DNA from: CANMXU01 sp052030545 | Lineage (GTDB): Bacteria > Pseudomonadota > Gammaproteobacteria > Enterobacterales > Alteromonadaceae | Direction of reading: 5' to 3' | Length of the DNA: 64,000 nt | Assembly: GCF_052030545.1 (NCBI RefSeq) | Contig: NZ_JBPDIH010000003.1 | Location: 62,001 to 126,000 of the forward strand | In this document: positions 51,101 to 58,677 of the stretch, piece after piece | Numbering within the stretch: the first letter of the stretch is position 1 | How the letters are laid out: every line of letters begins with the position of its first letter | The notes under the pieces: model-generated | Told to the model about the DNA's origin: nothing | The model's database searches: none | Seen by the model: only the letters and a program-made list of their open reading frames with translations | Program-made: the position numbers and the translations under genes

Positions 51101-52680
51101 TTAAGCAGAGCATTAAGAATAATTTTAAAGTGCGCTACGGTGCGATTTTTATGCTGCTCGGTTAACCAAACCGCATCATTAAAATGAAAAGCGAGCTTAA
51201 TAGTGTTTGTGTCTTTATCAACCAATACCAACAGCACTAACGCTGCACTAGGTTTATCTCTCTCTTGTGCCACTTGCTCAGTAGAAAGCTCGCTCAGTGC
51301 TTGGTTAAAAACCGCGTTCTCTGTAAATGTTTCCGATACAACATCAAAACCGGTATTGGTTATACCGCGACATTGCTGACTATTGTCACCGCGAGCACGA
51401 TGGCAAAGCTGCAACAGATCAGTAAATGTTGCATCAGTTGCAGGCATGGTAATTGGTGTGATTATTCGATTAGTTTGCTCAATAGTGCAGGTGCCAATTT
51501 CAAGATGATTATCTTCACCAATGCGTTTAAGTAACGACAATAAAACACTATTAACACAATCTGTTGGACTGTGTTCCTGTGCAAATAGCTGTTTGGCAAT
51601 GTTTGGCTCTAATGCATATTCTTGTACAGAAAATGTCGTGCTCCGTTTAGTGGTAGCATAACCATAGATTGACATACGCGGCGCCAAAGCCTGTTTAGGC
51701 TCGTCAACTTGCTTGCCTTCAAGCTGGCTAGCGCCGACGGTTTGTTCTGCTACTGGTTGAGCTGACTTATTGCCAAGTTGCGCGACAATTTTCATACTTG
51801 ACGAGTATTGTTCTCTCGCCTGCGCAACGGTTATTGCCTGCTGTACTTCAATAACGGGGTAACCTAAACGTTCAAGCATCGGGTTAAGCACAGGCGCGAG
51901 TTTTTGTATTTGATATTGAGGAATGCTATTCCATTTACCGACACTGTCGTTGTGCACTTGTTTTGCTTGGTAACTTTTATGATCGCCAAAGCCGACGCTC
52001 TGCTCTGACGACAAACCTTGCTCAAGCATTTTGGGTTCAAACTCTTCACCAACAAAATTTAGCAGCTCAGTTAACGTAGACTCAGTACTGGCGACAATAT
52101 CTTCATAACGGTAAATCTTGCAGTGCTTGGGGTGCCTTTCATTGAGTGAAATGAGATCTTTGGTGACCTCCAACCAAGAATGGGCAAATGCCTCGATAGG
52201 GTGTGGATATTGCACTATGTATTTATGCATATCCTTGGGGTAAAAACCCATAGAGTCACAAAATTTAATGCAACTCATTGCCACATCAAGTGGATGTCTA
52301 ACAATGCCAACAAATAAGGCATGTTCACCAATAAAGTGTTCAATATTGTGAATATGAAAAGCGTCAAATGCGGTTTTTTCCGCCCAACGTTGTTTCCCCT
52401 CTCTAGCGGCAAAATCATCTAAAAACGAAAAAGCAAACTCGCGAAGTTTGGTGAGTACCGCTTCATCATTAATACCCGCAAAATTAAGCCCTGAAAGCGC
52501 GCCAATATCTAGCCCAGCATGGGTTTTCTCTGACTCTAAAAACCGTCCGCAAGCACTAAGCAAATGAGTTTCAGGTGGGCTAGCGATTCTTGAATGGCCG
52601 TTTAACAATCGCCTAGTCAATGTGGTACCAGAGCGCGGATGACCTAGCAGTACAATACCTTTAGAATTTCTATTTTCCAT
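48184..52680 (-). CDS. Sulfotransferase-NRPS (A-PCP)-acyltransferase-3 fusion protein
   Basis: A 1498-residue fusion. Residues 1-280 are a PAPS sulfotransferase (GHPRSGTTLTRRLL; VGIVRHPLDVAMSCIKF). Residues 335-550 look like the rear part of a condensation domain without an HHxxxDG motif. Residues 560-1045 are a complete adenylation domain: FTSGSTGRPKG at 706, MYGPTETTIW at 842, TGDL at 931, and Lys1039. The specificity residues read D752, I753, L756, Q795, L818, G820, M842, I850, W851, K1039, close to the code I recall for glycine. Residues 1085-1145 are a carrier domain with GGDSLS (Ser1111). Residues 1185-1485 are an acyltransferase-3 membrane domain with Arg1195 and His1206. It probably loads an amino acid, likely glycine, and transfers it to a glycan. 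Confidence 0.88.
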   Translation of the reverse strand: MENRNSKGIVLLGHPRSGTTLTRRLLNGHSRIASPPETHLLSACGRFLESEKTHAGLDIGALSGLNFAGINDEAVLTKLREFAFSFLDDFAAREGKQRWAEKTAFDAFHIHNIEHFIGEHALFVGIVRHPLDVAMSCIKFCDSMGFYPKDMHKYIVQYPHPIEAFAHSWLEVTKDLISLNERHPKHCKIYRYEDIVASTESTLTELLNFVGEEFEPKMLEQGLSSEQSVGFGDHKSYQAKQVHNDSVGKWNSIPQYQIQKLAPVLNPMLERLGYPVIEVQQAITVAQAREQYSSSMKIVAQLGNKSAQPVAEQTVGASQLEGKQVDEPKQALAPRMSIYGYATTKRSTTFSVQEYALEPNIAKQLFAQEHSPTDCVNSVLLSLLKRIGEDNHLEIGTCTIEQTNRIITPITMPATDATFTDLLQLCHRARGDNSQQCRGITNTGFDVVSETFTENAVFNQALSELSTEQVAQERDKPSAALVLLVLVDKDTNTIKLAFHFNDAVWLTEQHKNRTVAHFKIILNALLKDNSQSIERYSLLTTDEQSLLINAQTFDQFPKSVIEQFIHQVRDRSSQTALVCGEQVLTYQELGRRVLLLSSLLKSHGVEQGQLVAVCLDRSSNLVVALLAVMHAGATYVPLDPDHPQSRISQILEDAQPSFILSEQHLLSKLGDESVSKTHTLTDALWESHTDDELEFEQLAELAYIIFTSGSTGRPKGVEVYQHGLSTFLAAMAERPGMNKEDRLLSVTTVSFDIAALEIFLPLTLGATLYLAKREDTMNGVVLQQLMADHQITFFQATPATYHILLANDWPGSADIKLLCGGEAMPPELAEQLLSRCHSLWNMYGPTETTIWSTVKQVEQAQALMPIGTPIRGTRTYVLNDKFAQVPLGVAGELFIAGEGVAKGYHHRDEQTKERFLTDAYANNDLAKMYRTGDLVKMLDDGDLVYLGRLDNQVKIRGYRIELGDIEAAIKARDDIKQCVVGVYDLNPRSKSLVAYLIAEDGNKIDIVGLKEYLKPLLPEYMIPSFVVHLDKFPLTPNNKVDRKALPDPRQHANQVSVEVSANASATAGSQPVNQVAGNEDASQVIIRGWQRILGIHDIRQEDSFVGLGGDSLSFVQITIELEKVIGQLPDGWENKSIQELSGIKEGVNAELKANTSSNDIASSKELARSNQESGSEQQSKLASIAAHIDTTIFVRAFAMLSVVFIHTFPNWGIKGNTSVLFMVAGLLFAKFQLQQVFSTGKVKPVLMSAWRIVLPSTLIMGAWLWVNDIAMLDTLLLYTNLTGTHITNFGYYWYIQVLVQLLLILVILFSIEPVLNFAKSEPFKFGLVMLAVSLVAFLVLLGLLPSDFNVHRLPALPMWYFAIGWCIYFADTSFKRVVIGHILAFFAVVYFFLLYRAELSLAQPLLIMVFGLLLITQAKIVVLKPINTLCYMLASSSLFVYLVHMPIIQNLPKFISIHGTVDKFIAVGASLVVGYLCWRAWEFLLQCFSKKNKFTEKE

Positions 52681-52887
52681 GAAAGCCCTTGTAGTGAATA
52701 TTTTGTTAATTTAGCGTCTAGGTAATCTACATTTTACCTTCATAACGACTTGTACAAATCAGTTACAAATTAAGATACTTGAAAAACTTAACAGGAACAA
52801 TCGTTAACTACGTAGAATAAAAATCAAAACGGATATTAGGCATACAAATAGCGATTAAATCGACAATTTCATAGAGATAGTAGAAGT

Positions 52888-52916
52888 AAGAATGGGTATA
52901 TTGAATACCCATTCTT
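52888..52916 (-). terminator. Hairpin terminator after the glycosyltransferase-like gene
   Basis: AAGAATGGGTAT and ATACCCATTCTT form a perfect 12-bp stem around a five-base loop, 42 bp beyond the stop of the gene at 52958. The T-tract on the minus strand is poor, so it may work weakly or protect the 3' end. Confidence 0.6.
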
Positions 52917-52957
52917 TAGTTATTAAGCATGAATTAGTGAGGACTAGTGAGGATTAG

Positions 52958-54037
52958 TTAGCGCGAGGTTAATGCGGTATTTATTGAATGTAACACCAGT
53001 TTCTCTGGCGCCAAAAATGCTTGGTAATATTGCTCATTACTTTGCTGCATTGCAGTACGAACGGTGTCATCTTGCAGTTTTTTTACTTGTGCGATGCATT
53101 GCTCGACAGAATCAAACTCTAGGTAATTAACATCAGCTTCAAGTGCCCCAAATGTTTGAGCGTGCAACTTTTCACTGACCACTGCACGAGAAAGGGCAAT
53201 ATATTCACCAAATTTCCAACCAATTGAGAGCGATAAACCAGTAGTTGCGATACATACTGAAAATTGCTTAACGTAATCAATATAGTGCTGCTTTTGCGTA
53301 ACGCCAGTGTCAGTGATGACAATGTCGGGATAATGCTCTTTAGCATATGGTGTTGCCGTTAAACCACCGGAAAAGTTATCGCCAAATTCGCTTTTTAATG
53401 CGCGAATACAAGCAACTCGCATTTCGTTAATTGCGATCCTATCATCGACTTGTGCTTGTGACAGTGCGAGAAAGTCATCTTTGGTTGGCTCCCACAATCG
53501 ACACATAAAAAGCACTTTAAAGGGTTGGCTGCTATCAACACTTTGTTGTAATTCTTGCTCTCTTGGCAGGTATGAAAACCGGCTCTTTACGTCTAACTCT
53601 CGAAGAATATTTTTAATACGCTCTTTACCACTTGATAAGGCAACACAACGTTTTAACGCCAACCAAGAACATTGGTTAGGTTTAACCATGTAATTGAGAT
53701 CGAGCGGTAATATTTTTGCTGAAATACTTGTGTGAATATCGCTAGCGAAGCTGCGTTTGAAATAAAAATCACACCAAGCTAATGCGTCTTGGTCGACTTT
53801 GTGTGCATCGTCAACATCATAATAAACGCGACAATGGCCATTTATTACCAATCGTAAACCACCACCGTGAATACCAAACGGTAACTTACAATTTGCTTTA
53901 AAATGCGTCGATTGTGTATCAATATGCTGTTTAAGTGTGATGCTATTATTAGCAGCGAGCTTTTCTAAACCACAAAATATTTGTTGTAAGTGGTTACTAT
54001 TCGACTCGACATAAATCTCGCAATGTGGCGATTTCAT
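52958..54037 (-). CDS. Glycosyltransferase-like protein of unknown family
   Basis: A 359-residue protein with a likely GT-B fold but no clear family. VYYDVDDAHKVDQDAL near residue 75 is a distinctive acidic segment. FKVLFMCRLWEPTKDDFLAL in the middle resembles the start of the second Rossmann domain, and LSLSIGWKFGEYIALSRAVVSEKL is in the place where retaining glycosyltransferases bind the donor. VCIATTGLSLSIGWKFGEYIA is similar to capsule enzymes I have seen, but the substrate is unknown. ATG at 54037 with AAAGGACG upstream; a TTG lies one codon earlier. It is divergent from a family 2 glycosyltransferase. Confidence 0.6.
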   Translation of the reverse strand: MKSPHCEIYVESNSNHLQQIFCGLEKLAANNSITLKQHIDTQSTHFKANCKLPFGIHGGGLRLVINGHCRVYYDVDDAHKVDQDALAWCDFYFKRSFASDIHTSISAKILPLDLNYMVKPNQCSWLALKRCVALSSGKERIKNILRELDVKSRFSYLPREQELQQSVDSSQPFKVLFMCRLWEPTKDDFLALSQAQVDDRIAINEMRVACIRALKSEFGDNFSGGLTATPYAKEHYPDIVITDTGVTQKQHYIDYVKQFSVCIATTGLSLSIGWKFGEYIALSRAVVSEKLHAQTFGALEADVNYLEFDSVEQCIAQVKKLQDDTVRTAMQQSNEQYYQAFLAPEKLVLHSINTALTSR

Positions 54038-54186
54038 CAACTTGTTAACGTCCTTTCAACCAAGCCCTCAAAGATGGACTCGCTGCCTTATTATTGTGTC
54101 ATTAATTCTACACGAACGAATTGTAAATAGAACAATTACATTAATCGCAATTACAAAACGAGCAAAAAAAATACCGCGCAAGCGGC

Positions 54187-54222
54187 AACTAAGGTAAAGT
54201 AGCGCTACTTTTTAGTTTTTTT
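54187..54222 (+). promoter_or_regulatory. Palindrome with T-tract upstream of the glycosyltransferase gene
   Basis: AAAGTAGC and GCTACTTT meet without a loop (54196-54211), flanked by AACTAA and TTAGTT, and then a run of T. Just before lies a small CCGC/GCGG hairpin at 54172-54183. No gene ends upstream on this strand, so attenuation or operator function is possible. Confidence 0.4.
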
Positions 54223-54260
54223 CTATTGATTAAAGAAAGAGATAAGTCAATTTATTCAAG

Positions 54261-55283
54261 ATGGCGACTATGACTGCACCCAAAATTTCTGTTGTACTTC
54301 CTGTGTATAACGCCGAGCAACACATCAAAGAAGCGGTAGACTCGATATTAAAGCAAAGCTTTCAAGATTTTGAATTACTGTTAATGAACGACGGCTCTTC
54401 CGACAATAGCCTACAAGTAATGCAAGAACATTATGGTAATAATGAACAGGTTCAAATAATTGACCAAACAAACCACGGTTTAATTTATACCTTAAATAAG
54501 GCCATATCACTGGCCAAAGGTGAACTAATTGCTCGCATGGATGCCGACGATATTGCCTTTCCAGAAAGATTTGCCAAACAGGTTGCGTTATTTGATGCCG
54601 ATCCAGATCTGGTTTTATGTAGTAGTTCGACGCAAAATTTTGGCGCTGAAACTAACCTAGCATTGCGCTCAGACGATAACGATGAACTTAAAGCACTTTT
54701 GCTTTTTTGGCCACCATTTGCTCATCCTGCGGCAATGTTCAAACGTTCAGCCTTTACCGAGCACAAGGTCAGTTATGATGAAAACTACAAACATTGTGAA
54801 GATTTTGCCCTCTGGAGCGAATTGGCGCCGTTAGGTCGTTTTTCAAATGTTACCGAGGTAATGCTTAATTATCGTGTTCATGAAAACCAAGTCACCAACA
54901 CATTTCCTGAAACCGTACTAGATGCGCACTACCGCATTTGTCAAAAGAATTTAGCGGCACTTAAGGTTACATTCGATAAGTCATCTTTTCTTGCTTATTT
55001 AGGTAAAGAAAGACACGCGCAAGGCTTTGCTCAGGTATTAGGAATTTATCAATCAATTATCGCTGCCAATCAATCATTAGCTATTTATCAAGAGGCAACC
55101 TTGTGTCGCGTTATTGCTAAACTTGTTGGTGAACAAATCGAAAATTTTTATGGGATTGCCGGATTAAGCTTGGTCAAAAAAGACTACCCAAAACTTTATC
55201 AACAATTGGCGATTGGCCCACTATTGATAAAAGCGATACGACGCGACCTTATTCGTTTAATTCGAGGTAATAAAACAAAGTAA
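54261..55283 (+). CDS. Family 2 glycosyltransferase
   Basis: A 340-residue GT-A fold enzyme. KISVVLPVYNAEQHIKEAVDSIL and LLMNDGSSDNS are the nucleotide-binding start, and LIARMDADDIAFPERFAKQV has the Asp-x-Asp metal motif. HCEDFALWSELAP is the later acidic motif with the catalytic base. It should extend the exopolysaccharide repeat unit or a related glycan. It is a single plus-strand gene between two minus-strand units, with two possible ATG starts three codons apart (54261 and 54270), neither with a strong ribosome binding site. Confidence 0.88.
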   Translation: MATMTAPKISVVLPVYNAEQHIKEAVDSILKQSFQDFELLLMNDGSSDNSLQVMQEHYGNNEQVQIIDQTNHGLIYTLNKAISLAKGELIARMDADDIAFPERFAKQVALFDADPDLVLCSSSTQNFGAETNLALRSDDNDELKALLLFWPPFAHPAAMFKRSAFTEHKVSYDENYKHCEDFALWSELAPLGRFSNVTEVMLNYRVHENQVTNTFPETVLDAHYRICQKNLAALKVTFDKSSFLAYLGKERHAQGFAQVLGIYQSIIAANQSLAIYQEATLCRVIAKLVGEQIENFYGIAGLSLVKKDYPKLYQQLAIGPLLIKAIRRDLIRLIRGNKTK

Positions 55284-55363
55284 GTGCTGAGCTAGCTCAG
55301 AATTCGCTATGGGTAAATTAAGGGCTGGCTAAAGACTAGTTAAGGGCTAGCAAAGAAACTTAG
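55284..55363. repeat. Short TTAAGGGCT repeats in a convergent junction
   Basis: Two near-identical copies of TTAAGGGCTGGCTAAAGA and TTAAGGGCTAGCAAAGA lie between the convergent glycosyltransferase and deacetylase genes. They differ from the AGCTT arrays in sequence but occur in the same kind of place. Confidence 0.45.
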
Positions 55364-56350
55364 TTAAGAACAAATACGTTTTTTCAAGTCATCAATGGTG
55401 GCATCGCCATCGATGCCTATACGCTTTAACTTAAAGTTATCTTGTTGGTCACTAAGGGTATTTATGCCATGCTCAAATGAAAAACCGATTTGATAACCTA
55501 ACTTTTCAGCTTCGGCGCAGGTTTTATCACAGTAACTTTCTTTATCGCCTACCGGATAGGCAATGGCTGAAACTACGTCCGATAAGTGGCTTTCGATAAT
55601 ATCTTTAGAAAGTGACATTTCTTTGATTTGCTCAGCCAATGGCAAATGCGACAAAATGCGATGCGAGCGAGTATGCGAGCCAATATACATGCCCTTTTCC
55701 ACCATATCGCTAACTTGCTGCCAACTTAAAAATAAGTTACCACCAGCGTTTTCTGTATTCAGTTCGCATTTAAGCTTTAGCCTTAATTCATCCAGCTTTT
55801 CATCCATTGAACGTGTATCTTCTTTAACACGGTTCATCACTAAACGAATGGTCTTGTTTATCGAAAACTTAACTAGGTTAATCGCCTTAAACTGACCAAA
55901 CTGCAGCTTAATTTGCTTGGTATGTTTTACCATCCAAGCAATTTCATCCCACCAAGGGATCACGTTACTGCTAATGTAGTCTGACGGTAAATGAAAGACT
56001 GCGGATAAATCGTGTTTCAGTAAACTTGGCATTGCGACCGTATAGTTATCAATATAACCATCATCGAAGGTAAGCAACGCGTATTTTTCGTTGAGCGGCT
56101 GACCTTGGTGAATTAAGTCGAGCGCTTGCGGTAATGTCAAAACGATAAAATTTTCTTGGTAAAACTCAAGGTGCTTTTCAAAGCTTGATTGTGTACAGCT
56201 AAAGACATTCGGGTCGAATTCTGTTTTTTGATCATCACCAATACGGTGATAGTTAAAGCAATACAAGCCATTTGGTCTGCGTTGCCAACGAAATTTATTC
56301 ATACCTGAATACTTCATCAAAAAAGCTTTGATTTTTCCCTTATTCACCAT
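55364..56350 (-). CDS. Polysaccharide deacetylase family protein (cytoplasmic or membrane-side)
   Basis: A 328-residue NodB-domain protein. YALLTFDDGYIDNY near residue 96 carries the catalytic Asp pair, YIGSHTRSHRILSHL has the metal-binding His residues, and AIAYPVGDKESY is the later motif. There is no signal peptide at the N-terminus, unlike the deacetylase at 10146. Deacetylases of this type are common in exosortase-associated glycan loci, where they probably remove acetyl groups from amino sugars. It overlaps the end of the previous gene by a few bases, with AGGA upstream of the ATG at 56350. It is the last gene of the 62-55 kb unit. Confidence 0.83.
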   Translation of the reverse strand: MVNKGKIKAFLMKYSGMNKFRWQRRPNGLYCFNYHRIGDDQKTEFDPNVFSCTQSSFEKHLEFYQENFIVLTLPQALDLIHQGQPLNEKYALLTFDDGYIDNYTVAMPSLLKHDLSAVFHLPSDYISSNVIPWWDEIAWMVKHTKQIKLQFGQFKAINLVKFSINKTIRLVMNRVKEDTRSMDEKLDELRLKLKCELNTENAGGNLFLSWQQVSDMVEKGMYIGSHTRSHRILSHLPLAEQIKEMSLSKDIIESHLSDVVSAIAYPVGDKESYCDKTCAEAEKLGYQIGFSFEHGINTLSDQQDNFKLKRIGIDGDATIDDLKKRICS

Positions 56351-56352
56351 CA

Positions 56353-57531
56353 CTAGTTTCCTGTATCAACCAATGAGGCAAAGGCGGGTTTAGGCAAAAT
56401 ATAGTCTCGATATTGATTAGGGTCGCCTTTTTCTCCGGCTTCAGCGGCTTTGACAATATTATAAGCCTCGCGCGCCGAAACATAGTGCAACTTGTACTTT
56501 TCACCATCGTTGTATTTTTCGTCTAAATAACGATGCATATTTTCAACAGATTCACCGAGCAAGATGTCCATATCGCCATCTTGGGCACCATGAGTATGAA
56601 TTTTAATAAAACGCCAGTTTTCTTGCCCTTGCACGTGAATATTGGCATTTACCCACAAGTCTACGCGTTCTTTAGTTGGCGGATTACTGGTACGAATGTC
56701 TGAATTCTCAATTTTTGGCATAATGCCAAACTTACGCTTTTTCCAGTTAAGCATTAGCGCGCCATTAATTAATAACAAATCACCCCATGCTTTGCCACCG
56801 GCTCTTACCGCTTGGCCTTTATCATGAGACTTAGGTTTATTTGGGTCGTCTTTGGCGTAATAAATTGAGTTGATTGTTGCCGGCTGAGTATCACTTGGCG
56901 CTGAAGGAAAGGTTAAATCGGCATAACAACCTGTGTCTCTTAAAATGGTGATTTCGTCATTTACACCGCACCAACGGCCGTCACAACGAGAGTTATCTAA
57001 CGCCCAATTGCCATGAATAAAGGCATATTGAATTTGCCCTGTTTCGGGGTCAACTGGCAAGGCTTTATGATCTTCATGTAATAACTTCGCAAAAGAAGTT
57101 AGCGTTTTGGTTAGATTTTCACTGGTATCGTTATCGTGATGTAAATGTATTTCAATTTCACCAAAACCGCGATAACACATATCCGAAAGCTTGGCTAAAT
57201 GCTCAAAACGATATTCTTCTTCAGGATAAAAGAATGAATGCTTTGGCGAGTGTCCATCGGCATCTTTAAACTGCGACGCCATTTTAGGGTATTGCTCAAA
57301 CCAGCGATCAACACGTTGTCTTTCCAGTTCAATATTGTCAGGGTTTTTCCATTGCGGCTCGTAGTGGTCAACAAAACAAAACATAATGTGCGTGGTTTCA
57401 TTGTTATTACTACTGCCACGGCTGCCATATTGTTTGATATAAGCGGGCAACCATTGCAACATATTGCGCTGATTTGCCAAATAGACAAACGCACAGGCGA
57501 GCAAAATAATAAAACCTAAGAGTAACCACAT
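56353..57531 (-). CDS. Membrane-anchored protein of unknown function, deacetylase-like motifs
   Basis: A 392-residue protein with one N-terminal helix (about residues 2-19) and a large hydrophilic domain. Several His- and Asp-rich segments are spread along the chain: FCFVDHYEPQWKNPD, EIEIHLHHDNDTSENL, FIHGNWALDNSRCDGRWCG and FIKIHTHGAQDGDMD. Their spacing suggests a metal-dependent (beta/alpha) barrel similar to NodB-type or other carbohydrate hydrolases, but I do not recognise the family. It lies between a family 2 glycosyltransferase and a deacetylase in a tight unit, so a glycan-modifying role is likely. The ATG has AGGAATAG upstream. Confidence 0.7.
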   Translation of the reverse strand: MWLLLGFIILLACAFVYLANQRNMLQWLPAYIKQYGSRGSSNNNETTHIMFCFVDHYEPQWKNPDNIELERQRVDRWFEQYPKMASQFKDADGHSPKHSFFYPEEEYRFEHLAKLSDMCYRGFGEIEIHLHHDNDTSENLTKTLTSFAKLLHEDHKALPVDPETGQIQYAFIHGNWALDNSRCDGRWCGVNDEITILRDTGCYADLTFPSAPSDTQPATINSIYYAKDDPNKPKSHDKGQAVRAGGKAWGDLLLINGALMLNWKKRKFGIMPKIENSDIRTSNPPTKERVDLWVNANIHVQGQENWRFIKIHTHGAQDGDMDILLGESVENMHRYLDEKYNDGEKYKLHYVSAREAYNIVKAAEAGEKGDPNQYRDYILPKPAFASLVDTGN

Positions 57532-57547
57532 AACAATCTATTCCTGA

Positions 57548-58660
57548 TTAATGACTTTTCCAAAGCCGGCTGGTTGGCGACAACCAATAAACCACACCCG
57601 CTTTAAGCGCCGCTAAATTAAGCATGACAAAACTTAAAACAAAATTACTTTTATGATGTTTTTTATAGCTGTGCAAATAATGAAAAAGCGCATAACCATA
57701 AAAAGCACATTGCCCTATAAACGATAACCCTGCAAACCAATGCCCAACAAACGCACTGCTAATGAATAATAAAATTAAAAAATAAGGCACTAATAACCGA
57801 CACACTTTATGAGAAATAAGCTCAAAAAACACCGGATTTTTAATCGGCACCAACAGCCAAGGTAGCAATTTAAATAGTTGATAGTTCCCTGCTAATGTTC
57901 GTACTTTTCGGTCAAACTCTTCGCGCAAGGTATGCGAGCCATTATCATAGGCAATAGCTTGCTCGCTGTAAGCAATACGATAACCTTGTTTAACCATAGA
58001 CAAAGGTCCGTACATATCATCCAACACCACATCAGCAGGAAATGCCGGCATTAAACTTTTGCGGGCCATGTATATCGCACCGGTTACGCCAAGTAGCGAT
58101 TTATAATGATGTTCGCACTTTCTGATCGCTTTTTCATAACGCCAGTAAAGACCAGGGTCACCTTTACTTTCTTCTATCAGTAAATTGCCGGTAACGGCTG
58201 CGACACTCTCGTCAGCAAAATAAGGCAGTAATTGCTTAATCACATCAGGCTCAAAACGTTGCCTAACATCCGCAAACAACAGTAACTCGTGACTGGCTTG
58301 CGCAATGCCTTTAGCTAACGCATACGACTTACCTTTATTATTTTCATAACTAACAAGTTTCACATTGGCTAAATTTAATGAGTTGATAAGTTCAACACTG
58401 CCATCTTTGCAGCCATCAGCGACAATAATAATTTCGATTTTATCTTTTGGGTAATCTTGCGCCAAAATATTATTAAGGCGTTGCTCTATCAATTTTTCCG
58501 CATTATAAATGCAAATAACCACTGAAATACTAGGCAACTCGTCAGGCAGGGTTTTCACCATTTTTCTACCAAAATACTTGGCAAGGCCACCAATAAAGAG
58601 AGGGTAGATAAAATAGGTGTAGGCTAAAAAAGCGATTGAAAAATAAAAAATAAAGTCCAT
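57548..58660 (-). CDS. Membrane family 2 glycosyltransferase
   Basis: A 370-residue enzyme with one N-terminal helix, a GT-A domain and about three C-terminal helices. LPSISVVICIYNAEKLIEQRL and IIIVADGCKDGSVELI are the nucleotide site, FADVRQRFEPDVI is near the metal site, and DDMYGPLSMVKQGYRI the acceptor-side motif. The layout is like that of processive or membrane-bound glycosyltransferases such as those making hyaluronan or poly-GlcNAc. The frame starts with GTG two codons upstream, but the ATG at 58660 is preferred. It lies 17 bp after the family 4 glycosyltransferase gene. Confidence 0.87.
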   Translation of the reverse strand: MDFIFYFSIAFLAYTYFIYPLFIGGLAKYFGRKMVKTLPDELPSISVVICIYNAEKLIEQRLNNILAQDYPKDKIEIIIVADGCKDGSVELINSLNLANVKLVSYENNKGKSYALAKGIAQASHELLLFADVRQRFEPDVIKQLLPYFADESVAAVTGNLLIEESKGDPGLYWRYEKAIRKCEHHYKSLLGVTGAIYMARKSLMPAFPADVVLDDMYGPLSMVKQGYRIAYSEQAIAYDNGSHTLREEFDRKVRTLAGNYQLFKLLPWLLVPIKNPVFFELISHKVCRLLVPYFLILLFISSAFVGHWFAGLSFIGQCAFYGYALFHYLHSYKKHHKSNFVLSFVMLNLAALKAGVVYWLSPTSRLWKSH

Positions 58661-58677
58661 TGCCACGTTATACTCTA

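Noticed and set aside
48184..52680. A normal peptide-synthesising NRPS
   Set aside because: There is one adenylation and one carrier domain, no intact condensation domain, no thioesterase, and the chain ends in a membrane acyltransferase, so a peptide product is unlikely.
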